From the NCBI RefSeq assembly GCF_036016755.1, contig NZ_JAYXIH010000003.1, positions 1 to 64,000 of the forward strand: 64,000 nt of DNA, written 5' to 3'. Origin of the DNA: Aurantimonas coralicida_A (GTDB lineage: Bacteria; Pseudomonadota; Alphaproteobacteria; Rhizobiales; Rhizobiaceae). The notes below the pieces were generated by a model that was given only the letters and a program-made list of their open reading frames with translations, was not told the DNA's origin and ran no database searches. A program made the translations under genes and the position numbers. Each line of letters begins with the position of its first letter. Position 1 is the first letter of the stretch. Shown in pieces: positions 26,339 to 35,657 of this stretch.

Positions 26339-28054
26339 ATGAGTGTCGAAGCGGACGTCGCTCGCTCGCTGCCCGACAGGCTGCGATCTTTCCTGTCGTC
26401 GCCCAGACGGGCGCGATGGGCGATGCTTTCGCGCGCCATGCGGAGACCGCCTCTCCTCGCCCATCTCGTGCTGTTTGCTCTGATCGTCCTCATTCCCGCG
26501 CTGCTGTTCAGCGCGTTTCTGGTGCTGCAGTTCTCCGAACAGCAACGTGAAATCGCGGCCGCGCAAGTGAACGATACGGCCGAAATCGTCTCCAACGCCG
26601 TCGATCGGGATATTTACGGCATGATCACCAGCGGCAAGGTGCTGGCCTCCTCGCCGTCTCTGGTAAACGGACAACTCGCCGGCTTTCACGAGCGAACAGT
26701 AGCCGCTCTCAGAACTACCGAGACCAATGCCGAGTTGATCGACCCGGCGCTTGGAGTCGTCGTTTCGACGCTGGAGCCTTATCCCCCCGCGCCGAGGAAG
26801 AGCGAGTATACAAAGACCATCGAGCAGGTGTTCAAGACCCGTCGGCCGCTGGTCTCCGGCGTGTTCTTCGGCGCGCGGGCCGACCGCTTCATGTTCCATG
26901 TCGCGGTCCCGGTGATGCGGGATCAGACGGTCACCTATGTGCTGGTGATCAACAAGGCCGCCGATGCCCTCGACGCCGTCATCGCAAATCGGAACCTGCC
27001 GCGCGAATGGTCCGCGATCATCAAGGACGCCGAAGGCCGGCGCGTTTTTGCCGCGGTAACCAGCGAGGGACGGATGGAAGCCCAGCAAGGGATTTCCTAC
27101 GACAACCCGTCGATCATGGAAACGCTGGGCGCGCGAATGAGCAACGATCTCATCGAGGCGTCGACGGTCTCCAGCCTGTCCAACTGGACGACCACCGTCG
27201 CCGTGCCCAACGCCGTCATCGTCCGACCGGCACTCAGATCCTGGATACTTTTGATGAGTGCCGGGATCCTGCTTCTGCTGTTCTCGATCATGCTTGGCAT
27301 CATTTTCGGCCGACGCATTGCGGCGCCGATCCTGCAATTGTCGCAGCAGGCCGAGGCGATCGGCAAGGGCGAACCGGCAATGCCGTTTGCGACCGACATC
27401 GCGGAGATCGGCGCGGTCTCGAAGGTTCTGGCGCAGGCCTCGCGCGAGCGCCGCGAGGCCGAGGAGCAGAACCGCTTTCTCATGCGCGAGATGACCCATC
27501 GCGCCAAGAACCAGTATGCGCTCATCGCCGCCATCGCCCGGCGCGCCGCAAAGGAGAGCGCCAATACCAAGCAGTTCCTGGACACGCTATCGGAGGCGTT
27601 GAGCTCGCTGGCGCGGTCCGCCGACTTGCTCGCCGGTAGCGGCTGGGAAAGCGCCATGCTGGCCGACCTCGTTGACAGCCAACTCAAGGCGTTCGGCGCC
27701 GGCGGCGAGCAAATCGAACTGGACGGCCCCGCCATTCGCCTCAATTCGACCGCAGCACAGACGATCGGGCTCGCACTGCACGAATTGGCGACAAACGCGG
27801 CCAAGTACGGCTCGCTCTCGGTTGCCGATGGAACCGTGAAAATATCATGGTCGATCGCCGAGAAGTTCGAGCTTATCTGGCGTGAAATCGGCGGCCCAAC
27901 GGTCGTCGAACCCAAACACGCCGGATTCGGCACACTCATCACCCAGAAGATGACATCGCGGGGCTTGGGCGGGGCGGTCGAGATGAACTACGCCCCGGCC
28001 GGCGTCGTCTGGAAGCTGGTCGCGCCCAAAGATGCCGTCATCGCGTGCGACTAG
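26339..28054 (+). CDS. Sensor histidine kinase, dCache plus HAMP plus HWE/HisKA_2
   Basis: A 571-residue membrane kinase. A helix at about 40-64 is followed by a periplasmic Cache-like domain to about residue 295 (PLVSGVFFGARADRFMFHVA is typical), a second helix (about 305-327), a HAMP linker (GRRIAAPILQLSQQAEAI) and the phospho-acceptor MTHRAKNQ (His about 387). The ATPase part has HELATNAAKYGSLS and GFGTLI. No response regulator is next to it. The start is uncertain: ATG 26339 is taken, TTG 26330 and ATG 26423 are alternatives. Confidence 0.87.
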   Translation: MSVEADVARSLPDRLRSFLSSPRRARWAMLSRAMRRPPLLAHLVLFALIVLIPALLFSAFLVLQFSEQQREIAAAQVNDTAEIVSNAVDRDIYGMITSGKVLASSPSLVNGQLAGFHERTVAALRTTETNAELIDPALGVVVSTLEPYPPAPRKSEYTKTIEQVFKTRRPLVSGVFFGARADRFMFHVAVPVMRDQTVTYVLVINKAADALDAVIANRNLPREWSAIIKDAEGRRVFAAVTSEGRMEAQQGISYDNPSIMETLGARMSNDLIEASTVSSLSNWTTTVAVPNAVIVRPALRSWILLMSAGILLLLFSIMLGIIFGRRIAAPILQLSQQAEAIGKGEPAMPFATDIAEIGAVSKVLAQASRERREAEEQNRFLMREMTHRAKNQYALIAAIARRAAKESANTKQFLDTLSEALSSLARSADLLAGSGWESAMLADLVDSQLKAFGAGGEQIELDGPAIRLNSTAAQTIGLALHELATNAAKYGSLSVADGTVKISWSIAEKFELIWREIGGPTVVEPKHAGFGTLITQKMTSRGLGGAVEMNYAPAGVVWKLVAPKDAVIACD

Positions 28055-28091
28055 AGCATGGAACGCCCCGTGCAGGGGACGTGAGCCGAAG

Positions 28092-28176
28092 GCTGCATTT
28101 CGCCGACGCCGGAGAGGCGCTATTGAGGCGGGTGCCAAAGGTCGCTTTTGGGACCGCTGCGAAGGCGAAATGCGGC
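28092..28176 (+). promoter_or_regulatory. Structured leader upstream of mutA (long inverted repeat)
   Basis: GCATTTCGCC (28095-28104) and GGCGAAATGC (28164-28173) are perfect 10-base complements; including a G-U pair the stem reaches 13 bp. They enclose 59 bases that contain a smaller hairpin (CCAAAG/CTTTTGG at 28135-28151). The second arm ends 20 bases before the mutA start, close to its GGGAGG site. It could be an RNA control element or a small intergenic repeat. The known cobalamin-riboswitch box was not seen. Confidence 0.45.
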
Positions 28177-28196
28177 GCGGCCTACAGGGAGGTGCA

Positions 28197-29642
28197 ATGA
28201 CGGCGCTGACAATCGAGACGATCGATTTTCCTCAAGCTGACGATGCCGCATGGCGGAGCCTGGTGGAAAAGGGCCTGAAGGGTCGGGATTTCGAGTCGCT
28301 TGCCGCGCGGGCCGAGGACGGTTTTACCTACGGCCCCCTGCACGACCGCAAGCGCGACGCGTCTGCGCTCGCATGCTCGACGGGCGGGCGATGGGCGGTA
28401 TTCCAGCGCGTTGATGATTCCGACGCCGCGCGCGCCAATACGCAGGCGCTGGCGGATCTGGAAGGCGGGGCCAATGGTCTGTCTTTGGTTTTCGCCGGGT
28501 CGGCATCGGCACACGGATTCGGACTCCCGATGGAAGGCGAGGCAATCGCCCGCGCGCTCGCCGGCGTGAAGCTGGAGATGATCTCGCTGCGGATCGAGCC
28601 GCATATGGACGCGCGGCGCGCCATCGAGACGATCCGCACGCTGGCCAAAGATCGCGGCCAGGATTTCGAGACGCTTTCCCTCGACCTGTGTCTCGACGCG
28701 ATCGGTCCGTTTGCCTTTACGGGAAGCTTTCCCGGTCCCGAAAGTGATTTTCGGGCGCATTCGGGCCGTGCCACGAAGTCGCTACGCGCGAGCGGCTTTC
28801 GCGGCCGTATCGCCGAGGCGGACGGGCGCGTCTTCCATGACGCGGGCGCAACCGCCGGGCAGGAACTCGGCGCCGTGCTGGCGACGGCGCTCTATTACCT
28901 CAGGGCGATGCTCGATGCCGGCCTCGGCCTCTCCGATGCGGCGGCGGCGATCGGCTTCACCCTGGCAGTCGATCAACGGCAGTTCGAGCAGACCGCGAAA
29001 CTGCGGGCCTTGCGTCTTCTCTGGGCCAAATTGCTGGAGGAATGCGGCGATTCGGCCCCGCCCGCTGCCCGCATCCACGCCGAGACCTCCTGGCGCATGA
29101 TGGCGGCCAAAGACCCGCACACCAACATCCTGCGTTCGACGATCGCCGCCTTCGCGGCCGGAACCGGCGGCGCCGACAGCCTGTCCGTTCTGCCATACAC
29201 CGCCCCGCTCGGCCTTGCCGATCCTGCCGCGCGACGACTGGCCCGCAATATCCAGATCATCCTGCAGGACGAATCCGGTCTGGCGCGTGTGACAGATCCG
29301 GCGGCAGGTTCCGGCGGCATCGAGGCACTTACCGACCTGACCGCGGAGGTCGCCTGGAGCGAATTTCAGAAGATCGAGGCGGAAGGCGGCATCTTCGCGA
29401 GCCTCTCCGCCGGCGTCCTGCAAAATCGCATTCTGGACGCGCGAGCGGCCAGGGCCGTCCAACTCGCGGAGGGGAAAACCGTCATCGTCGGCGCCAACCT
29501 CTACCCGCTCGATGAGGAGCGACATCACGTTCTCCTGGGGCAGGCCCCCGGCGCCGAGCCGCCGCCACAGCCGACTGGGCAAACCCGCTGCGAGCCGCTG
29601 CGCCCATACCGAACCAGCGAGACCGTGGAGGCATCGGCGTGA
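28197..29642 (+). CDS. mutA: Methylmalonyl-CoA mutase, small subunit
   Basis: A 481-residue protein from the ATG at 28197 with GGGAGG upstream. It matches the TIM-barrel part of the mutase small subunit (TALYYLRAMLDAGLGLSDAAA, RIHAETSWRMMAAKDPHTNILR, NYTAPLG-like PYTAPLG, QDESGLARVTDPAAGSGGIE). It ends soon after the barrel (CEPLRPYR), so the degenerate cobalamin domain of longer MutA proteins is missing. It pairs with MutB to isomerise methylmalonyl-CoA to succinyl-CoA in propionate and branched-chain amino acid breakdown. Its stop overlaps the mutB start. Confidence 0.9.
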   Translation: MTALTIETIDFPQADDAAWRSLVEKGLKGRDFESLAARAEDGFTYGPLHDRKRDASALACSTGGRWAVFQRVDDSDAARANTQALADLEGGANGLSLVFAGSASAHGFGLPMEGEAIARALAGVKLEMISLRIEPHMDARRAIETIRTLAKDRGQDFETLSLDLCLDAIGPFAFTGSFPGPESDFRAHSGRATKSLRASGFRGRIAEADGRVFHDAGATAGQELGAVLATALYYLRAMLDAGLGLSDAAAAIGFTLAVDQRQFEQTAKLRALRLLWAKLLEECGDSAPPAARIHAETSWRMMAAKDPHTNILRSTIAAFAAGTGGADSLSVLPYTAPLGLADPAARRLARNIQIILQDESGLARVTDPAAGSGGIEALTDLTAEVAWSEFQKIEAEGGIFASLSAGVLQNRILDARAARAVQLAEGKTVIVGANLYPLDEERHHVLLGQAPGAEPPPQPTGQTRCEPLRPYRTSETVEASA

Positions 29643-31804
29643 CCAAGGTTCCTGATTTCACCCGCATCGCGTGGAGCCGGCCGACGCAGCCCGCCCTCGC
29701 GAAGACGCTTGGCGAGTCCTTCGAGACGCCGGAGGGAATCCCGATCGCGGAGGCCTATGGCGCCGAGGATATCGCGGACCTGCCGTTCCTGGACACCTAT
29801 CCGGGCATCGCTCCATACGTGCGTGGCCCCTACCCCACCATGTATGTCGAAAAGCCCTGGACGATCCGGCAATATGCCGGTTTCTCGACAGCGCAGAAGT
29901 CGAACGCCTTCTATCGCCGCAATCTCGCGGCCGGACAGAAGGGCCTGTCGGTCGCCTTCGATCTCGCCACCCACCGCGGTTACGATTCCGACCATCCGCG
30001 TGTCGCGGGCGACGTCGGCATGGCCGGCGTCGCGATCGATTCGATCATCGACATGCGTCAGCTCTTCGACGGCATTCCGCTTGACGAAATGAGCGTCTCG
30101 ATGACGATGAACGGCGCGGTGCTGCCGGTTCTGGCGCTCTACGTCGCGGCGGCTGAGGAGCAGGGCGTCGCCCAGAAGGATCTATCGGGGACCATTCAGA
30201 ACGACATCCTGAAGGAGTTCATGGTCCGCAACACCTATATCTACCCGCCCAAACATTCGATGCGGATCATTTCGGACATCTTCGCCTACACCTCGAAGCA
30301 CATGCCGAAATACAACTCGATTTCGATTTCCGGCTATCACATGCAGGAAGCCGGGGCGACGGCGGATCTGGAACTCGCCTATACCATCGCTGACGGCATC
30401 GAATATGCCCGGGCGGGCGTCGCGACGGGTCTCGACATCGATCACTTCGCCCCCCGCCTGTCGTTCTTCTGGGCGGTGGGCATGAACTTCTTCATGGAGG
30501 TCGCCAAGCTCCGCGCGGCGCGGCTGATCTGGGCCGCGCTCATGCAGAAGAACTTCGCGCCGAAGGATCCGCGCTCGCTGTCGCTGCGCACCCATTGTCA
30601 GACCTCGGGCTGGTCGCTGACGGCCCAGGATGTCATGAACAACGCGGTCAGAACCTGCGTCGAGGCGATGGCAGCGACGCAAGGCCATACCCAGTCGCTG
30701 CACACCAACTCTTTCGACGAAGCGCTGGCGCTGCCGACCGACTTTTCCGCCCGGATCGCCCGCAACACCCAGCATGTGCTGGCCCGCGAATCCGGCACCA
30801 CATCCCCGATCGATCCCTGGGGCGGTTCGGCGTATGTCGAACGGCTGACGCATCTGCTCGCGGAGAAGGCCCTTGCCCACATCGCCGAGGTTGAGGAGAT
30901 GGGCGGCATGGCTGCGGCCATCGAAAAGGGCCTGCCCAAACTCAGGATCGAGGAAGCGGCAGCCAGGACCCAGGCACAGATCGATTCCGGCGCCCAGACC
31001 GTCGTCGGGGTCAACAAATTCCTCAATGATGTCACCGACGACATCGACGTGCTCTCCGTCGACAACGCCGAGGTGCGGCGCCAGCAGATCGAAAAGCTCA
31101 AGCGCCTCAAGGCCGAGCGCGACGACACCGCGACGCATGCCGCCCTGGCGGCGCTGACGGCGTCGGCCGAGCGTGGCGACGGCAATCTCCTGGAACTGTC
31201 GATCGCCGCGGCCCATGCCAAGGCGACCGTCGGCGAAATGGCTGGGGCGCTGGAAAAGGTATTCAGCCGGCATGTCGCGACGACGAAGGTCATCGCCGGC
31301 GTCTACAAAAGGGAGGCCGGCGCGATGGCGGGGCGGATCGAACATATCCAGGCGATGAGCGCGGCTTTTGCCGAGGCCGAGGGCCGCCGGCCGCGCATTC
31401 TTGTCGCCAAGATGGGCCAGGACGGCCACGATCGCGGCCAGAAGGTCATCGCCTCGGCCTTCGCCGATCTCGGCTTCGACGTCGACATCGGCCCGCTATT
31501 TCAAACGCCCGAGGAAGCGGCCCGCCAGGCCGTCGAGAACGACGTCCACATCGTCGGCGCCTCGTCGCTGGCGGCCGGGCATCTGACCCTCGTTCCGGCG
31601 TTGAAGGCGGCGCTGGAAGCGGAGGGACGCGGCGACATCATGATCGTCGTTGGCGGCGTCATCCCGCCGAAGGACGTCGACACCCTCAAGGCGGCCGGGG
31701 CCGCCGCCATCTTCCTGCCGGGAACGGTCGTCGCCGAAGCGGCCGAGGACTTGCTGCGAGCCCTTTCCCGTCACCTTGGCCATGAGAAGGCGGCGGCCGA
31801 ATAG
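29639..31804 (+). CDS. mutB: Methylmalonyl-CoA mutase, large (catalytic) subunit
   Basis: A 721-residue protein that begins with GTG, overlapping the mutA stop (GTGA). The barrel carries YPTMYVEKPWTIRQYAGFST, SVSMTMNGAVLPVLALY, SISGYHMQEAGAT and RTHCQTSGWSLTAQD. The C-terminal cobalamin domain has the base-off motif DGHDRG (about residue 600) followed by VVGGVIPPKD. This is the adenosylcobalamin-dependent subunit. Its GTPase chaperone MeaB is encoded 8 kb downstream rather than adjacent. Confidence 0.97.
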   Translation: MTKVPDFTRIAWSRPTQPALAKTLGESFETPEGIPIAEAYGAEDIADLPFLDTYPGIAPYVRGPYPTMYVEKPWTIRQYAGFSTAQKSNAFYRRNLAAGQKGLSVAFDLATHRGYDSDHPRVAGDVGMAGVAIDSIIDMRQLFDGIPLDEMSVSMTMNGAVLPVLALYVAAAEEQGVAQKDLSGTIQNDILKEFMVRNTYIYPPKHSMRIISDIFAYTSKHMPKYNSISISGYHMQEAGATADLELAYTIADGIEYARAGVATGLDIDHFAPRLSFFWAVGMNFFMEVAKLRAARLIWAALMQKNFAPKDPRSLSLRTHCQTSGWSLTAQDVMNNAVRTCVEAMAATQGHTQSLHTNSFDEALALPTDFSARIARNTQHVLARESGTTSPIDPWGGSAYVERLTHLLAEKALAHIAEVEEMGGMAAAIEKGLPKLRIEEAAARTQAQIDSGAQTVVGVNKFLNDVTDDIDVLSVDNAEVRRQQIEKLKRLKAERDDTATHAALAALTASAERGDGNLLELSIAAAHAKATVGEMAGALEKVFSRHVATTKVIAGVYKREAGAMAGRIEHIQAMSAAFAEAEGRRPRILVAKMGQDGHDRGQKVIASAFADLGFDVDIGPLFQTPEEAARQAVENDVHIVGASSLAAGHLTLVPALKAALEAEGRGDIMIVVGGVIPPKDVDTLKAAGAAAIFLPGTVVAEAAEDLLRALSRHLGHEKAAAE

Positions 31805-31833
31805 TCTCTTGCCACTCCCTTGGTTCAACATTA

Positions 31834-31841
31834 GTTATAAC
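31834..31841 (+). promoter_or_regulatory. Palindrome GTTATAAC before the MazE/Doc operon
   Basis: A perfect 8-base palindrome in an A/T-rich patch about 30 bases before the antitoxin start. It overlaps a plausible -10 box (TATAAC), with TTGCCA upstream as a weak -35. Antitoxins of this kind usually repress their own promoter, so this is a natural candidate operator. Confidence 0.35.
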
Positions 31842-31870
31842 GCCAGAACCTGGAGATCGGAGGCATTGCC

Positions 31871-32092
31871 ATGAACACCGTCATTCGCAAGATCGGCAAT
31901 TCCGAAGGTGTGATCCTGCCCAGGGAGGTGCTGGAACAGGCGGGATTTGCCACCGGCGACTCTCTTGAAATCGTCCGGACTCCCGATGGCGTTCAATTGG
32001 TTCGGGCAGATTCGCCCTTCGGCCGTCAGATGCGTTCGGCCCGCGAGGGGATGCAGAAATATCGTACTGCCCTGCGTGAACTGGCGAAATGA
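31871..32092 (+). CDS. AbrB/MazE-type antitoxin
   Basis: A 73-residue protein with the swapped-hairpin DNA-binding fold: MNTVIRKIGNSEGVILPREV and DSLEIVRTPDGVQLVRA. The C-terminal 25 residues are the likely toxin-neutralising tail. GGAGG lies eight bases before the ATG. Its stop overlaps the start of the Doc toxin (ATGA). It should bind the operon promoter and block Doc. Confidence 0.9.
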   Translation: MNTVIRKIGNSEGVILPREVLEQAGFATGDSLEIVRTPDGVQLVRADSPFGRQMRSAREGMQKYRTALRELAK

Positions 32093-32475
32093 CCATTGAG
32101 TGGTTGAGCCGGGAGGTCGTGGAGGCCATTCACTACGAACAATTGTCGGAGCATGGCGGGCTCGCCGGGATCAGAGACGAGAACGCGCTGGAAGCTGCAC
32201 TGGATCGGCCGCTGAATAAGGCGGCTTATGATGAGCCCGACCTTTTCGATCTTGCCGCCGCCTATTTGTATGGCATCGCTCGCAATCACCCTTTCAGCGA
32301 TGGCAACAAGCGGACCGCCTATCTCGCCGCCTACGTCTTTCTCGACATTAACGGCTACGACATCACCGCCGACAACGGCATGGTCTACCAGTTCGTCATG
32401 GATGTCGCGGCTGGCGCCGTCGGCGAGGACAGCGCCGCGCGCTGGTTCCGCGATTTCACGGAAAAGCGTCGATGA
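32089..32475 (+). CDS. doc: Death-on-curing (Doc/Fic-fold) toxin
   Basis: A 128-residue protein with the Fic-type loop HPFSDGNKRTAY (His67), where the Lys-Arg ending is the Doc variant of the motif. P1 Doc phosphorylates elongation factor Tu and stops translation. The partner here is a MazE-like rather than a Phd-like antitoxin, a common alternative. Start and stop both overlap neighbours by four bases; downstream is corA. Confidence 0.93.
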   Translation: MTIEWLSREVVEAIHYEQLSEHGGLAGIRDENALEAALDRPLNKAAYDEPDLFDLAAAYLYGIARNHPFSDGNKRTAYLAAYVFLDINGYDITADNGMVYQFVMDVAAGAVGEDSAARWFRDFTEKRR

Positions 32476-33524
32476 TCGAGGCCTATGTCCCGAGCGGTGC
32501 CAGAATGCACGCGGTCCGGGCATCGCCCGACGCAATCCCGACCGAGGCTGTCTGGATCGACCTGCTCGATCCGCATCCAGACGAAATCGCCGCCGTCGAA
32601 CAGTTATGCGGCATCGACGTGCCGACCCGCGAAGAAATGGTCGAGATCGAGGTGTCGAGCCGGCTCTATTCCGAGGACGACGCCGACTTCATGACGGCCT
32701 CGGTCGTGTTCGGGTTGGACGGCGGCAAGCCGTCTTTCGCCCCGGTCACCTTCATGCTCGCCGACCGCCGGCTGATCACGCTGCGCTATAGCGCGCCGAA
32801 AAGCTTTGCAATCTACGCGACCAAGCTCTGCCGCGAGACACCGCGCCATGGTGGCGCTGCGGACAGCGGCGCCCAGCCCGGCGCCGCCGAAAAGCCGGCC
32901 GTCAGCCGCGGCGATCGGCCGCCGTCGGCGGACACGATCCTGATCGGGCTTCTCGAGACAGTGATCGACCGGGTCGCGGACCTCCTCGAGACCATCTCGG
33001 CGGACCTGGACAGCATCGGCGAGGACATCTTCTCCTCTTCGGCGCGCAAGAAGCCGACCGGCACCAAGGATTTCAAATCGCTGCTGCGGCGCATCGGAGC
33101 GGCCGGCGACCTCACCTCCCGCGCGCGGGAGGGCCTGGCGACGCTCGATCGCCTGCTCCCGTTTCTTCAGCTTGCCCTCGACCGCCGCAAATCCAGCGCC
33201 AAAGACGCCAAGCCGCGCGTGAAGGCGATGGCAAGGGACGTCCATTCGCTCAACGACTTCGTCACGTTCCTGTCCAACAAGACAACATTCCTGCTCGACA
33301 CCACGGTCGGCATGATCTCGATCGAGCAGAACGCCATTATCAAAATCTTCTCGGTCGCCGCCGTCGCCTTCTTGCCGCCAACCCTGATCGCCTCGATCTA
33401 CGGCATGAATTTCCGTTTCATGCCCGAACTCGGCTGGACCTTCGGCTATCCTGCCGCGCTCGCGCTGATGGTGGTCTCGGCGATCGTTCCAATGCTGTTC
33501 TTTCGGTACAAGAACTGGCTGTAG
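32472..33524 (+). CDS. corA: CorA-family divalent metal (magnesium) transporter
   Basis: A 350-residue protein with a large N-terminal soluble domain and two C-terminal membrane helices. The selectivity motif YGMNF lies in the loop between them (about residue 312). Residues about 118-145 are a Gly/Ala/Pro-rich insert that is not typical of the family. The ATG overlaps the doc stop (ATGA), and ribosome binding depends on doc coding sequence, so it is probably translated from the toxin-antitoxin transcript, though an internal promoter cannot be excluded. Inner membrane. Confidence 0.92.
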   Translation: MIEAYVPSGARMHAVRASPDAIPTEAVWIDLLDPHPDEIAAVEQLCGIDVPTREEMVEIEVSSRLYSEDDADFMTASVVFGLDGGKPSFAPVTFMLADRRLITLRYSAPKSFAIYATKLCRETPRHGGAADSGAQPGAAEKPAVSRGDRPPSADTILIGLLETVIDRVADLLETISADLDSIGEDIFSSSARKKPTGTKDFKSLLRRIGAAGDLTSRAREGLATLDRLLPFLQLALDRRKSSAKDAKPRVKAMARDVHSLNDFVTFLSNKTTFLLDTTVGMISIEQNAIIKIFSVAAVAFLPPTLIASIYGMNFRFMPELGWTFGYPAALALMVVSAIVPMLFFRYKNWL

Positions 33525-33610
33525 CCCAGCAACCCTGAGTGGTAAAATCTAGCATAAATTTGTTTTTAATCGTCACACTGTATTCTGGATTCCTTCGGTT
33601 GATTGGAGCG

Positions 33611-35560
33611 ATGGTGCAGTTCGCGATTAAGAGGCTTCAGGCGATCCAGGCTGGCAGGCGCCCCGATCGTTACAAACAGATGCTCTTCGCCGACGCTGGC
33701 AATTTTGCTCGCGGGTGCGCCTTTACGCTTGTCGCTTGCATTGCGACGGCGATACAGACCGATATGCCGAGCGTCTGGGCAATCTTTGCCGCATTGAGCT
33801 TGGTAACGACCGTCCGCGTATCAGCGATCTATTATGGCGCACGGCGTGCCGACGACGACCGCGAGTCCGTCGCTATCGCGAAGCGCTTTTACGAGGTGAC
33901 AGGCGTCATTCACGTCCTTCTCATCGGCGTTTGGCCGATGGTGATTTTCGCAGCTGACCAAACCTATGTCGCAGCCGAACTTTTTTCGTTCGCGACAGCC
34001 TTGTGTTTTATGACAGGCCTCGTTGGACGAAATTACGCCTCCAGAAAGCTGGTTGTCCTGCAGTTGTCGGCGGCCGGTGTCCCTATGTCCCTCGGACTCG
34101 CTTGGCAGATGGACGCATGGCACCTCCTTTTCGCTGCCCTTTTCGTGATGTTCTGCATGACCTTGCTTAGGATCGCGGACGGAATGCGGGGAATGATGGA
34201 AGAGACCGTTGCGGTTGCCGAGCAAAACTTTCATCTCGCTCACATCGACGGCCTTACCGGCTTGCCGAACAAGGGCCAGATGGTCCGTATTCTCGATACC
34301 GCGATCCATCACGGGGAGGCGATTGCGTTGCATTTCGTCGATCTCGACCGTTTCAAGCGCTTGAACGACACTTACGGTCACGCATTCGGGGATCGCGTCC
34401 TGGCCATCGCCGCGCGTCGCATGGAGGAGGTGAGCGAGGATGAGACTGTCGTATCCCGATTTTCCGGCGACGAGTTCGTGATCCTGCAGCATCTGAACGG
34501 CGAACCGCGGCAGGAAGCGACCCGCTTCGCCAATCTTCTGATCACCGCGTTAGCGAACCCGCTCTCGATCGACGGAATATCGGTCACATCGAAATGCAGC
34601 GTCGGCACCGCGCTCTTTCCCGGCGACGCTCGAACAACCGCCGAGTTGCTTCAGCGCGCAGATCTTGCGCTTTATAAATCGAAGTCCGCGGGACGCGGGA
34701 GGCACTCGCGATTCGACGCCGAGATGGAGAGCGTCGAAATCGAACGCATGAGGATCGAGTCAAATCTGCGCAGAGCGCTCGATGCAAACGAACTGACATT
34801 TGTATTTCAACCCATCGTCAATCCCCAATACGGCCGCATCAGCACATGTGAGGCCCTCTTGCGTTGGGATGATCCCGTCCATGGCGCGATTTCCCCGGCG
34901 GTTTTCTTGCCAATCGCCGAGGAAAGCGGCCTTATGCCGGCAATCACCGATTATACCATCGACATGGCATGCGCGGCGGTCGCTACTTGGCCCCCCAATA
35001 AACGGGTTGCCGTCAATATTTCACCGAGCCAGTTGAATCGCGACGACATCGTCGATGTCATACTTCGATCTGCGGCCCGCCACTCGGTCGCCCCATCGCA
35101 GCTTGAGGTCGAGATAACCGAAAATATCTTTCTCGATCGCGATCCGGAAATTTTTCGACGGCTCGATATCTTGCACGCAACCGGGATCAGACTGTCCCTT
35201 GACGACTTCGGGACCGGCTATTCAAATCTCGAATATATCACTCGGCTACCCCTCGATAAGGTCAAGATTGACCGGCGTTTCATACGAGAGGCGCTTGAGA
35301 ACAACAGGGAGCGCGCCTTGCTCCGTGGCATTCTCGGCTTGGTCGAATCCATCGGACTTGGCGTAGTGGTGGAGGGCGTCGAGCGAACCGATCAACTGGA
35401 ATTTCTCACTGCAGAACTACCGTCAGCGGAGATTCAGGGCTTCATTTACGGCCCTCCGTTGCGCCCCAAGATGATCCGGGATCTGCTCCTGGCCGGCCGG
35501 CCGCCCGTCCAATCGGAAAGTAACACGGCAGCCGCGAGCGCCCTCCAAACGCTTTGTTAA
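33611..35560 (+). CDS. GGDEF-EAL protein (c-di-GMP synthesis/hydrolysis) with membrane N-terminus
   Basis: About 649 residues from the ATG at 33611; GTG 33539 also in frame. Five to six membrane helices fill the first 180 residues. The GGDEF domain has VDLDRFKRLNDTYGHAFGD and the active-site variant FSGDEFVI. The EAL domain has EALLRW, NISPSQL, DDFGTGYSNLEYI and KIDRRFI, the metal-binding residues being kept. It may both make and degrade c-di-GMP. GC content is visibly lower than in corA and pqqE, and the next gene shares this, suggesting a separate origin. Confidence 0.9.
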   Translation: MVQFAIKRLQAIQAGRRPDRYKQMLFADAGNFARGCAFTLVACIATAIQTDMPSVWAIFAALSLVTTVRVSAIYYGARRADDDRESVAIAKRFYEVTGVIHVLLIGVWPMVIFAADQTYVAAELFSFATALCFMTGLVGRNYASRKLVVLQLSAAGVPMSLGLAWQMDAWHLLFAALFVMFCMTLLRIADGMRGMMEETVAVAEQNFHLAHIDGLTGLPNKGQMVRILDTAIHHGEAIALHFVDLDRFKRLNDTYGHAFGDRVLAIAARRMEEVSEDETVVSRFSGDEFVILQHLNGEPRQEATRFANLLITALANPLSIDGISVTSKCSVGTALFPGDARTTAELLQRADLALYKSKSAGRGRHSRFDAEMESVEIERMRIESNLRRALDANELTFVFQPIVNPQYGRISTCEALLRWDDPVHGAISPAVFLPIAEESGLMPAITDYTIDMACAAVATWPPNKRVAVNISPSQLNRDDIVDVILRSAARHSVAPSQLEVEITENIFLDRDPEIFRRLDILHATGIRLSLDDFGTGYSNLEYITRLPLDKVKIDRRFIREALENNRERALLRGILGLVESIGLGVVVEGVERTDQLEFLTAELPSAEIQGFIYGPPLRPKMIRDLLLAGRPPVQSESNTAAASALQTLC

Positions 35561-35657
35561 CCCTTACCAAACATTTATTGCATCGTTACAATTTTCGCTA
35601 TCGTGAATGACAAATAATTAAGCTAGACTGCCTTTGCTATTTGTAGAGGCGCAACAA

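Noticed and set aside
28055..28196. Cobalamin riboswitch before mutA
   Set aside because: The stem is strong, but the conserved cobalamin-riboswitch box was not found, so the known class is not claimed.
35561..35657. Lux box before the acyl-synthase gene
   Set aside because: The region is AT-rich, but no 18-20 base inverted repeat of lux-box type was visible.
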